Source: Richelia sp. UBA3308
GTDB lineage: Bacteria > Cyanobacteriota > Cyanobacteriia > Cyanobacteriales > Nostocaceae
Length of the DNA stretch: 15,806 nucleotides
NCBI GenBank assembly: GCA_002361335.1
Contig: DESS01000149.1
Coordinates: 1 to 15,806, forward strand
Direction: 5' to 3'
Of this stretch, positions 1 through 6,363 are shown in pieces; position 1 is the stretch's first letter, and every line of letters starts with the position of its first letter. The notes under the pieces were generated by a model that saw only the letters and a list, made by a program, of their open reading frames with translations, searched no databases and was not told where the DNA came from. Position numbers and translations under genes: made by a program.

Positions 1-350
1 TTAGGTGGAGAATTTTGGTAATTTGTTGGATTTTGATAATTAGGTATGGATGTTGGAGGATTAGCTAATGTAGAGTTTCCGGAATTATAGGTTTGGTCAT
101 TATTTGGATAAGTATTATTAATATCAGTGGTTTGTTGATTTATACTCTCGTGGTTATATTCTTTATCTTCATAACTTGGTTCATCGCTGAGTAATTCGTC
201 TATTAAATGATGTCCAATTTTATTCAACACCTTTTTGACAGTAAGAGCCGAACTTTCTTGTGGATTAACAAAGATTCCAATACTGCAAATAAAGCTAATA
301 AAAACAAATTTGTGGGTAATTTGCCAAACAAGACGATTTTGAATCCTCAT
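1..350 (-). CDS. Secreted Asn/Pro/Gln-rich protein, N-terminal part (runs off window)
   Basis: An open frame starts with ATG at 350 and stays open to the left edge, giving about 116 codons with no stop, so only the N-terminus is in the window. Residues 1-14 are basic/polar and residues ~15-28 form a hydrophobic segment (FVFISFICSIGIFV), followed by a possible signal-peptidase site near SSA-L at ~34-37. This points to a secreted or periplasmic protein. After about residue 55 the chain becomes low-complexity and rich in Asn, Gln, Pro, Thr and Tyr, with repeats of the YQNP/NYQN type, which suggests a disordered linker. I recognise no domain. It lies 36 bp downstream of the DsbA-like gene on the same strand and could share its transcript. 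The function is unknown; the frame itself is fairly secure because it is long and has a coherent signal peptide. Confidence 0.6.
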   Translation of the reverse strand, partial: MRIQNRLVWQITHKFVFISFICSIGIFVNPQESSALTVKKVLNKIGHHLIDELLSDEPSYEDKEYNHESINQQTTDINNTYPNNDQTYNSGNSTLANPPTSIPNYQNPTNYQNSPP

Positions 351-386
351 ATTTCATGGATATGAATTTAACAACTGTTTTCTCGA

Positions 387-1220
387 TTACTCACTTGTCT
401 GAGTTAAAAGTGTTTCTAATTCTGATAATTGAACTGCTCCACTTACTAGTTGTCCGTTTATTGCTAGTATGGGAGTCGCATCAAATCCGAGCTCTTCTGC
501 TAATCTGATATCTTTTTGCATTGCTAGATTCGCTGTATTACTTTTGCGATCGCGATTGAATTGATTGATATCCAGATTTAAAGATTTGGCTGTTTTAACG
601 TAAAATTCATCCCCTAGCTGCTGTTGATTTTCAAACAATGCACTGCGGAATTCCCAGAATTTTCCCTGTTTACCAGCAGCCCAAGAAGCTTTAGCTGCGG
701 GTAATGCTTGGGGATGAATTTCGCTAAGGGGTAGATTTTTATGTACCAGGGTGACTTTATCCTGGTGTTTTACCATGAATTCTTTGATTGTTTGATGAGC
801 TTTTGCACAAGAAAGACATTGAAAATCAGAGAATTCTATCAATAATACTTTCTTCTGGGAAGCTCCAGTAATCGGTGATTCCCCAATGACTGAATTGGGG
901 TTGGTTTGCATATTTTCTAAAAAGGCTTTTTGAGCATACTGCTCTTCTTTGTATTTCTTTTGACGATATCTAGCAACGGATTTAAAAATCACTTCTGGAT
1001 TATTACGAATCACCTGTAAAATCTTAGCTTCTAATTCTGGTTCTATAGATTCAGAATTGCCTGCATTTGCTTGTGAAAAAACCGAACAACTATTTAATCC
1101 CAGTGATAGAAAGAAAAGACTTATAACACTAAGGATTTTGTATGAGGAGATTGTCTGGTGAAAAAATGATGCTTTCATAATTTTCGATGGAGAGAAAGTG
1201 GCTGTAATAGCCACTTTCAT
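387..1220 (-). CDS. DsbA-family thioredoxin-fold (lipo)protein, disulfide oxidoreductase
   Basis: 277 codons from the longest start. The signature is FSDFQCLSC, with redox cysteines C135 and C138 (CxxC), an N-terminal strand KKVLLIEFSDF, a helical insertion region ~150-245, and a cis-proline loop ATPILAINGQ at ~248-257. This is the DsbA/Thioredoxin_4 (Com1-like) arrangement. Such proteins form or isomerise disulfides in exported proteins. The N-terminus has a hydrophobic stretch (ILSVISLFFLSLGLNSC) ending in a lipobox-like LNSC at Cys45, suggesting a membrane-anchored lipoprotein facing the periplasm or thylakoid lumen. A start at Met15 (position 1178) gives a cleaner signal peptide; neither start has a clear Shine-Dalgarno sequence. 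The segment of residues ~60-110 (LEAKILQVIRNNPEVI...) matches the helical N-terminal extension seen in many DsbA-like proteins. The neighbouring exported lectin has paired cysteines and is a possible client, but that is inference. Confidence 0.85.
   Translation of the reverse strand: MKVAITATFSPSKIMKASFFHQTISSYKILSVISLFFLSLGLNSCSVFSQANAGNSESIEPELEAKILQVIRNNPEVIFKSVARYRQKKYKEEQYAQKAFLENMQTNPNSVIGESPITGASQKKVLLIEFSDFQCLSCAKAHQTIKEFMVKHQDKVTLVHKNLPLSEIHPQALPAAKASWAAGKQGKFWEFRSALFENQQQLGDEFYVKTAKSLNLDINQFNRDRKSNTANLAMQKDIRLAEELGFDATPILAINGQLVSGAVQLSELETLLTQTSE
546..553. repeat. HIP1 octamer GCGATCGC
   Basis: A perfect GCGATCGC palindrome lies inside the DsbA-like gene. This octamer is highly over-represented in many cyanobacterial genomes, so it is weak support for a cyanobacterial origin of the window. 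Confidence 0.8.
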
Positions 1221-1263
1221 TAAAAATTAGCGAGGATGATTTTGTCTGAAGTCTTTATAAGTC

Positions 1264-1288
1264 AAACAATTACTCGAATGAATTGTTT
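1264..1288. terminator. Weak stem-loop between lectin and DsbA genes
   Basis: AAACAATT at 1264-1271 and AATTGTTT at 1281-1288 form a perfect 8-bp inverted repeat with a 9-nt loop, about 75 nt downstream of the lectin stop codon. The stem is AT-rich and no clear T-run follows on the minus strand, so a terminator role is only possible. Confidence 0.25.
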
Positions 1289-1361
1289 AAGTTGCGGAAA
1301 CTTTTTGGTAATAAAGCTGTGGTAAAAGTCAGTTTATTGGGTTGATTCAGGACTTATAAAT

Positions 1362-1883
1362 TTAGGTATGACCTCCGGCTTCAAGAATTCTAACTTCCTT
1401 TTTACCCCAGTCAATTGTAAAAGTGACTCGTTTGAATCGTTGTCCTGAACTTAGACGAATTTGATATTGGTTTCCTCGAAGTTTTTTAAATTGAGCAAAC
1501 CTTCGTTCTTCTACTGCGTCTCTGGGGTCCATTCCCCTGTGAGCAATTCTACTCTTGAATATATCGTATCTTCTCTGTTCGTCAGCGTCGAGATTATTAA
1601 TGGGATTTGGTGAGTTTCCAAGTAGTTTCCATTCACCACAACCACAAACGGACATTTGACCGGGTATAGTTGTTTTCCAATTCTTAGTCCATTTCCATCC
1701 TCTCTGACTACAAACACCAGGGCACACTTGTGCGGCATGTGCATTATTAAAAATTGGACCTGCATTTACATCTCTTGCAGAAGCTTTACCAGAAAAACTG
1801 ACAACAGCTGTGCTAGTAACAAGAACTGAACCACAAAACATTAAGGCTCTTTTGCTGATGGATTGATTTGATTTCGTAGTCAT
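1362..1883 (-). CDS. Secreted MVL-type mannan-binding lectin-domain protein
   Basis: 173 codons, preceded by AAAGGAG at 8 nt, which fixes the start. Residues 1-36 are a signal peptide (basic n-region KRAL, hydrophobic core, cleavage near GKASA-RD), so the product is exported. Residues ~40-82 resemble one repeat of the Microcystis viridis lectin MVL: AGPIFNNAHAAQ corresponds to its AGPLWSNAEAQ, and TTIPGQMSV to its TTVVESAMSV. MVL binds oligomannose glycans. Unlike MVL, this copy has cysteines at 54, 58, 80 and 82 (CPGVC...CGC), suggesting disulfide stabilisation. MVL itself has two repeats; this protein has one. The C-terminal ~90 residues, rich in Arg/Lys and ending in a beta-like segment (RVTFTIDWGKKEVRILEAGG), are unrecognised. 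The leader upstream is long and AT-rich and carries a sequence duplicated near 14321. Lectin assignment is by motif memory; sugar specificity is not shown. Confidence 0.75.
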   Translation of the reverse strand: MTTKSNQSISKRALMFCGSVLVTSTAVVSFSGKASARDVNAGPIFNNAHAAQVCPGVCSQRGWKWTKNWKTTIPGQMSVCGCGEWKLLGNSPNPINNLDADEQRRYDIFKSRIAHRGMDPRDAVEERRFAQFKKLRGNQYQIRLSSGQRFKRVTFTIDWGKKEVRILEAGGHT

Positions 1884-2130
1884 TATTTTCTCCTTTATTC
1901 GGAATTATTTACAGCAATTTATATTGAAATGAGGTACATAAACATATTTCAAAGCATATGTTATATAGGCTTAATTGCCTTGATAAATGTACTTCATTTA
2001 GTTAAATATGCTGTATTCAACTGATATAATAATATGACTTATAAATTTACGTAGATTTCTATATTCCCTGCTACCTGAATTACGAAGAAATGAGGTTATA
2101 CTCACTTAGATGAAAACGTCTGTATATGTA

Positions 2131-2240
2131 AGGATTCTCGAATAAGATAAACCTTACATTACCTTTTTCTGAACTCTTGATTGCATATTACCAATAGGAA
2201 AAACAAAAATCTTGCACAAAAGTGCATATTTGTTCACTTA
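2131..2240. repeat. Copy 1 of a ~110-bp duplicated block (partner at 14321-14430)
   Basis: Starting at AGGATTCTC, this block aligns along its length with 14321-14430. Shared stretches include AGGATTCTC, ATAAGATAAAC, TTGATTG, ATATTACCAAT and TGCATATTTG, with substitutions and a few short indels between them. Both copies lie upstream of minus-strand genes (the lectin gene here, the small decayed gene at 14272 there). This suggests a duplicated promoter or leader rather than a mobile element, since no terminal repeats are visible. Confidence 0.65.
2212..2230. promoter_or_regulatory. Palindrome TGCAC-N4-GTGCA, possible operator
   Basis: TGCACAAAAGTGCA at 2213-2226 is a 5-bp perfect inverted repeat with a 4-nt centre. 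The surrounding 19-mer TTGCACAAAAGTGCATATT recurs exactly, in reverse complement, at 3191-3209. Copy 2 of the duplicated block carries a degenerate version. It could be a regulator binding site upstream of the lectin gene; no regulator is identified. Confidence 0.4.
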
Positions 2241-2293
2241 ATTTTTATTCATAGGTAGTAAATTATCGAACAAATCAACGCCGAGTTAACCTT

Positions 2294-2327
2294 TTACTGA
2301 TTACTCATTACTGATTACTGATTACGG
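2294..2327. repeat. Heptamer short tandem repeat (TTACTGA)n
   Basis: Four consecutive heptamers, TTACTGA TTACTCA TTACTGA TTACTGA, followed by a partial unit TTACGG. Heptameric short tandemly repeated repeats are a familiar feature of heterocystous cyanobacterial genomes. The array abuts the 3' end of the decayed transporter gene. Confidence 0.8.
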
Positions 2328-2786
2328 CTGATAGCGGATAGAAAAATTCAAGCCATTATCTTGTAGGGAATCACCGCTATCACCTCTTCCGATTAGCAGT
2401 TGCAATAATTGTTCAAATGTAATTTTTTTATTTTCTAAAACTTGCTTTAACTGAATTATTTGATCATTTAAAACAGAGTTTCCCTTTATTTTAATTTCTT
2501 TGATAAAGAAACTTTGACCGCTAGGAAAAGTTGTGTTGGGTAAATTTTATTGGGGTGATGATGGAAGTATGGGTACAGTTTGTGTAGGTGGTATGACTGG
2601 TAAAGTTGGTGATGGCTGGGGAATAGTTTCTTCAACTTTCCCTGGTGCATGCGGTGGAATTTTTACTCCTTCAGGAGGTGTTGATTGTGCAAATACAGCC
2701 GGAGTTGTGATGTGGATGTAAGAAAGGAATGTTAGAAAAAATTTCTGAAACTTAAACTTAAACTTAAACTGAAAATGAGTTTTCAT
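2322..2786 (-). pseudogene. Decayed ShlB/FhaC-type two-partner-secretion transporter with internal deletion
   Basis: One reading frame of 155 codons runs from ATG 2786 to TAA 2322 and is interrupted by a single in-frame TAA at 2547-2549. The first part is a signal peptide (cleavage near VFA-QS) followed by a proline-rich linker (TPPEGVKIPPHAPG..., PTLPVIPPTQ), typical of cyanobacterial hemolysin-secretion (ShlB/FhaC/HecB) transporters. After the stop the frame continues as the start of a POTRA domain (SFFIKEIKIKGNSVLND..., KKITFEQLLQL). The last ~15 residues (LQDNGLNFSIRYQP) resemble the closing beta-strand of the same family's barrel. The intact family is about 550 residues, so the rest of the POTRA region and nearly all of the barrel are missing. 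I infer a nonsense mutation plus a large internal deletion. The LNFSIRYQP = C-terminus reading is less certain than the N-terminal one. Confidence 0.7.
2748..2770. repeat. AAACTT hexamer tandem repeat inside the signal-peptide region
   Basis: Three full AAACTT units plus AAACT. On the minus strand they encode an alternating Phe-Lys run (FKFKFKF) in the n-region of the decayed transporter's signal peptide, so the repeat has probably expanded by slippage. Confidence 0.7.
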
Positions 2787-2992
2787 TATCTATGTACATA
2801 ATGTAAACAAGATTTTGCCACATCTCATAATATTTTAAGTATGATTACGCAATTAAAATTTGAGAATACTTTACTTGATGATTATTTATTCATGAAACTG
2901 TTAAAACTTCCACAGTATTTATAAATATTCAATACTTATTTGGTTTTTGGCTCAAACCCTGATGAAATTTTTGAAAAAATATTGGGAGGAAA

Positions 2993-3040
2993 CCCGTAAA
3001 AGCTTTAATAGAGCAGATTACGGGTGTCAGGAACAACACC
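2993..3040. other. Two adjacent stem-loops
   Basis: CCCGTAA (2993-2999) pairs with TTACGGG (3018-3024), and GGTGT (3023-3027) pairs with ACACC (3036-3040) around CAGGAACA. The two stems share bases 3023-3024, so they are nearly mutually exclusive. They sit in a non-coding stretch (2787-3096) where I see nothing else; their role is unknown. Confidence 0.4.
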
Positions 3041-3096
3041 ACTAGCGCATCTAGGTAAAAAATAATTTTTCGGAAAATTGCTCAATTTATTATCAA

Positions 3097-3365
3097 TTAA
3101 GGCTTTCTCTCAAAACTTATTTTACTATTTTGTGCTAATAATGGTACTACTTTTTGTATAAATTCATCATACTGCATACTGCCAGCATAGAATATGCACT
3201 TTTGTGCAATACTACTTACATGTTTTGGCAATTCCTTATTCAAAAAAGCGCAATTAGTTTCAGCAATTTAATTTATGATTGAAAGAAGTTTGTGCATCTT
3301 GAAACTCACGAATTAGAGCTTCCCTATCTTCCATGACTAAAAGAGCTAAACTTATATTCCAAATT
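3097..3365 (-). pseudogene. Frameshifted C-terminal gene fragment, truncated by element A
   Basis: On the minus strand, from the edge of element A, a frame reads IWNISLALLVMEDREALI..., ...QDAQTSFNHKL. Near position 3264 it must shift by one base, then it continues as IAETNCAFLNKELPKHV, ...AGSMQYDEFIQKVVPLLAQ and ends at TAA 3097. Together the parts give about 88 residues of protein-like composition. The most economical reading is the C-terminus of a gene broken by one indel and cut off by insertion of the MITE-like element at 3366. I do not recognise the family. Confidence 0.4.
3191..3209. repeat. Second copy of the 19-nt TGCAC/GTGCA palindrome
   Basis: AATATGCACTTTTGTGCAA is an exact 19-base match (reverse complement) to 2212-2230. 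Here it lies inside the decayed fragment at 3097-3365 rather than in front of an intact gene, which argues against a simple operator role for this copy. Confidence 0.5.
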
Positions 3366-3585
3366 GGGCGTTGCTGAATCATGGGATGGTTTAACTCGAT
3401 TTTGAACGAATTATTAATAAGCTGCTACGCATTTAAGTTGTATATTTAGGAATATTATTTAAAAGCTAAAACTCTTATCCCTTTTGCATGAGTGCAAGAC
3501 AGCAAGACGGCCTAGCTGTTGTGCATTAAAAATGCACAACAGCTTAGTTTCAGAGGCTACTTCATCCTGCATTTATGCAACGCCC
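3366..3585. mobile_element. MITE-like element A (IS-end remnant), 220 bp
   Basis: The element is bounded by imperfect ~25-bp inverted repeats whose outer ends read GGGCGTTGC on both sides. The left end continues TGAATCATGGGATG (3366-3390). The right end, read inward, continues ATAAATGCAGGATGAA (3585-3561). Element B at 9886-9978 has the same two end types in the opposite orientation, and the ~35 bp inside the TGAATCATGGGATG end is also similar between A and B. So both are members of one family. There is no transposase gene inside. No convincing target-site duplication is visible (AAATT is present beside both ends but with an extra G on the right). An ORF predicted across it on the plus strand is not a gene. 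Confidence 0.65.
3514..3544. other. Perfect 14-bp hairpin with 3-nt loop
   Basis: AGCTGTTGTGCATT, loop AAA, AATGCACAACAGCT: every base of the 14-bp stem pairs. It lies within element A and about 80 nt past the stop codon of the hydrolase, the last gene of the KS operon. It could fold at the 3' end of that transcript and stabilise or end it, but no T-run follows on the minus strand, so it is not a textbook intrinsic terminator. Confidence 0.6.
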
Positions 3586-3625
3586 GAAATTGCATTTAGT
3601 TTGGGCAGATGCTGGATATGCTGGT

Positions 3626-4678
3626 TTAAACTAGTTGTTCAGAAATCCAATCACTTATTTCAGGTAGACAAAACCCAAACTGGTCTGTACACACATGTTC
3701 TGCACCTTCCATTATCCAAACTTTTTTAAATCCATTTGCCCATTCACTCATTGCTCGTACTTGCTCTTCATCAACAATGGTGTCCTCGCTTCCATGAACA
3801 ATAAATAAGCTTCTATCCATGCGACCGCGTAATGGTTCTAGTGTTATTTGTGTAGCAACAGATGCAAAATCATCAGTCTCACTCAATCCTAAAGAACCCT
3901 TGATCGCATCTAATGCATATGGAGGTAGATGGGAAAATACACGTGAATCAAAAAAGCCTCCAAGACTAATACAAGCTTTTATACGGGGTTCGCAAGCAGC
4001 AGCACGACATGCTAAATATCCGCCAAAACTCACACCAAACAAACCTAGGCGCTGACTATCTATTTCACTAAATTCATTTAAGTAGTTAATAGCAGTAGAT
4101 ACTGCTCTCTCAAAGTTGTCATTGAGTGACACATGACCGTACAACTCTCCCTGTCCCGGTCCATCAAAAAAGAAAACTGAGTTTCCTCGACGTAAAAAGT
4201 TTTCTGCAAAGTGATAAAGCTCTACTTCTTTAGCAGAATCAAGTCCACCTATAAGAATTACGCAAGGTGCACCTGGATAAGCAATTCTAAGATAACCCGG
4301 TATTGTTGTAGTTTCAAAAGGTATCTCAAGCCGCACAGCTTCCGGTTCAAGTAAGGGAGCAAGCCTAGAAAAACTTTGGCGGGATCTAGAGCGAATTTCC
4401 TGCTTGTAAGGCGAATCTAATAAATTTATTTGGGCATAGTGAAAATAAGCGCTAGCTTTATGCCATGCCTCTTTTGCTGAAACTTTACGATCTTTGCTTA
4501 ATGCTTCACGCCCAGCAAGATCATATTTTTCAGCAAGTTCTGAAAGTTGCTTACCCCAAGCCAACCAATCGGATTCTTTTTCTATCTGTATCAAGTCTGA
4601 GTAGGTCACGCCAAAATGTGTAAATCTCGAGTAAAAAGGCTTATAATCAGGCGTGCTAAGTAATTGTGTAGAACTCAT
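3626..4678 (-). CDS. Alpha/beta hydrolase, DHPON-hydrolase/Ayg1-like; candidate polyketide-shortening enzyme
   Basis: 350 codons; AGAGG lies 7 nt before the ATG. Residues ~1-115 are a helical cap domain and ~116-350 an alpha/beta-hydrolase fold. The motifs GGLDS (144-148), FDGPGQGE (171-178), nucleophile elbow GVSFGG (Ser217), acid in HGSEDT (Asp299) and EGAEH (His328) give a complete Ser-Asp-His triad. GGLDS plus FDGPGQG with an N-terminal helical cap is typical of 2,6-dihydroxypseudooxynicotine hydrolase and its relatives. That group includes fungal Ayg1 and, as I recall, AntI, which shorten polyketides by hydrolysing a C-C bond next to a carbonyl (retro-Claisen). As the last gene after KS-alpha/KS-beta, such a trimming role is the natural inference. 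An ordinary thioesterase or ester-hydrolase role is the alternative. Soluble, no signal peptide. Confidence 0.85.
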   Translation of the reverse strand: MSSTQLLSTPDYKPFYSRFTHFGVTYSDLIQIEKESDWLAWGKQLSELAEKYDLAGREALSKDRKVSAKEAWHKASAYFHYAQINLLDSPYKQEIRSRSRQSFSRLAPLLEPEAVRLEIPFETTTIPGYLRIAYPGAPCVILIGGLDSAKEVELYHFAENFLRRGNSVFFFDGPGQGELYGHVSLNDNFERAVSTAINYLNEFSEIDSQRLGLFGVSFGGYLACRAAACEPRIKACISLGGFFDSRVFSHLPPYALDAIKGSLGLSETDDFASVATQITLEPLRGRMDRSLFIVHGSEDTIVDEEQVRAMSEWANGFKKVWIMEGAEHVCTDQFGFCLPEISDWISEQLV

Positions 4679-4735
4679 TAATTACCTCTCAAGAATAAAT
4701 TGTATAGTTCAAAAGTATCAAGGTTGAAGTCATAT

Positions 4736-5152
4736 TTAAGCTATGACATCTGCCATTACCGAGTGTGGTTTAGTAATTTGCAAATCACTAGTTGTTCTAA
4801 TTTCGGCAAGACAAACAGCAGGTTTACAACCAGCAAAGGTGAGATAAAGATTGTATTTACTCTTTGGACTATCAGTCCAAGAATAAATGGGGATTCCAGA
4901 ACAAGGAGCAGTTTCTCTAAAGAATTTGAGAAGGTCTTCAAAGGCAATCTTAGTTCTGTTACCTGTATTAACAGATGAAAGTGTTGCGGCTAAAATAAAT
5001 AATGAACCAATTTCACTTAGTTCTCTATTTCCTAAAGAAATACAAGAACCTGACAGAAGTTCAGCCAACTCAGATTCTGAAAGTTTCAATCCCAGAAGGC
5101 TTAAGCCCTTACTGATGTTAGCATCATCGAAATTTTCTTGTAGCTCTAACAT
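4736..5152 (-). CDS. Unrecognised 138-aa protein between KS-beta and the hydrolase
   Basis: The start has a CGGAG motif about 10 nt upstream, and the gene sits 19 bp after the KS-beta stop and 57 bp before the hydrolase, so it is very likely co-translated within the operon. The protein is acidic at the N-terminus and predicted to be helical there (repeated Leu/Ser/Glu: LSLLGLKLSESELAELL), then mixed. Cysteines occur at ~36, 83, 109 and 113, the last pair as CKPAVC. There is no signal peptide or membrane segment, and I recognise no family. The context suggests a small accessory protein of polyketide assembly or cyclisation, but nothing in the sequence shows this. Overlapping shorter frames on both strands are shadows. 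Confidence 0.65.
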   Translation of the reverse strand: MLELQENFDDANISKGLSLLGLKLSESELAELLSGSCISLGNRELSEIGSLFILAATLSSVNTGNRTKIAFEDLLKFFRETAPCSGIPIYSWTDSPKSKYNLYLTFAGCKPAVCLAEIRTTSDLQITKPHSVMADVIA

Positions 5153-5171
5153 ATGAGTTGACTCCGTACAC

Positions 5172-6362
5172 TTACACTTCTGGTTTTTTGAGAAGTATCA
5201 CTAAACTTTGTCCGTCTTCATCACGCTCGTTTACAAGTACATACTTCATTGGATGATTCTCTGGTATGCCGACAACGTGTTTCCCGATAGAGGAAGGCTT
5301 TATTTTTTCTACTTCTCCCGCAGTTGGCAGTACTGTTTGCCGTTCTAAACTTAAACACCCGACTGCAATATTAACTGCCATGCTGGCACTTACTAAATTT
5401 CCATATAGAGATTTAGGAGCACTTATTCTCAGATTTGCATTTTCTCCTAAAAGTTCTTTAATTGCCTGATATTCCTCGTCATCTTTTTTTACTTCTCCTG
5501 TTGCATCTAGCACTACATAATCAATTTCATTTCCTTTCACGTTTGCAGCTTGAAGGCAAGATCGCATGGCTTCTACTAAAAGTGAATTTTTTCCAATTGC
5601 TAAGATTTCGCAGTAAATTTTTGCGTTTCTGGCTTCTGCTCGTTCAGCATTCTCAATTATTAGTGTTGCTGCTCCTTCTCCTAATAAGTTACCATCAGCT
5701 TCAGGAGTAAAGGGTTGATAATTTCCAGTAGGTGAAATTTGTCCTCCTTGAAGATAAGCATTAAATACCAAGCTATTAAGGGGGGCTTCACTGCAACCAG
5801 CTAACATTGTATCAACTTCGCCGCTTTGAATAACTCTCAGAGCCTGTTCGATTGCAATACCAGCACTAATCCGATCTGCACAGACAGTCTTGCTATAACC
5901 CTCAATTCCATACAAAATGGAGATTTCCCCCTGTGGTGCTGCTGGAAACCATGAAGTAGCAACATAAGGACCGACATCCTTCATTCCATTGGTATAAAGT
6001 TTGTACATCTCTGGTTCTACATAAGTCCATCCAGCAGTACAATTTCCAACGATAATGCCAATTCGTTCGCGATTTTTATCGTTGACTTCAATATTGGAAT
6101 CCATTAAAGCTTGTCTTGTTGTAGCTATAGACAAGATGGTAAAGCGGTCGAGCTTTTTGGTTTGTCGCTTTGATAATTGATGTTCTAGCTGCTGGTCATC
6201 AATATCAGAAACCCAGTAATGGGGACTATCTTCTCCAAATAACTGCTTTTTCCTAAAAAGCGGTTTCCCTTTTTTCAAGGTATTCCAAAATGTTTTTACA
6301 TCGCATCCTGCTGAAGTTGCAAGTCCGATTCCAGAAATAACACAGCGTTTATTATTACTCAT
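5172..6362 (-). CDS. Type II PKS chain-length factor (KS-beta), catalytically dead ketosynthase homologue
   Basis: 396 codons with the thiolase/ketosynthase fold throughout (VISGIGLATSAG start, GxxVGNCTAGW ~102-112, NLLGEGAATLIIENAERA ~225-243). Ungapped alignment around SGEVD with KS-alpha puts Arg164 (CADRISAG) where KS-alpha has its nucleophile Cys. The first histidine position is Thr288 (DATGE) and the second Asn322 (KSLYGN). The structural Lys317 is kept. Loss of Cys and both His is what defines a chain-length factor, which pairs with KS-alpha and sets the number of malonyl units. Most actinomycete factors carry Gln at the Cys position; this one does not. The start codon lies one base after the KS-alpha stop (TAA-T-ATG) with GAGGG 8 nt upstream, so the two are translationally coupled, as expected for subunits of one heterodimer. 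Confidence 0.9.
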   Translation of the reverse strand: MSNNKRCVISGIGLATSAGCDVKTFWNTLKKGKPLFRKKQLFGEDSPHYWVSDIDDQQLEHQLSKRQTKKLDRFTILSIATTRQALMDSNIEVNDKNRERIGIIVGNCTAGWTYVEPEMYKLYTNGMKDVGPYVATSWFPAAPQGEISILYGIEGYSKTVCADRISAGIAIEQALRVIQSGEVDTMLAGCSEAPLNSLVFNAYLQGGQISPTGNYQPFTPEADGNLLGEGAATLIIENAERAEARNAKIYCEILAIGKNSLLVEAMRSCLQAANVKGNEIDYVVLDATGEVKKDDEEYQAIKELLGENANLRISAPKSLYGNLVSASMAVNIAVGCLSLERQTVLPTAGEVEKIKPSSIGKHVVGIPENHPMKYVLVNERDEDGQSLVILLKKPEV

Positions 6363-6363
6363 A

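Larger units (their letters stand above)
1884..2293 (-). promoter_or_regulatory. Long AT-rich leader/promoter region of the lectin gene
   Basis: About 410 bp without a gene. It contains an inverted repeat AACATAT (1941-1947) / ATATGTT (1956-1962), the duplicated block at 2131-2240, and the palindrome at 2212-2230. The promoter of the lectin gene should lie here, but no convincing -35/-10 pair stands out in such AT-rich sequence. Confidence 0.4.

Noticed and set aside
3484..3729. Plus-strand 81-codon frame
   Set aside because: It runs through MITE-like element A and its hairpin and overlaps the 3' end of the well-supported hydrolase gene; no motif or ribosome site.
5462..5710. Plus-strand Leu-rich 82-codon frame
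   Set aside because: Complementary-strand shadow of the chain-length factor.
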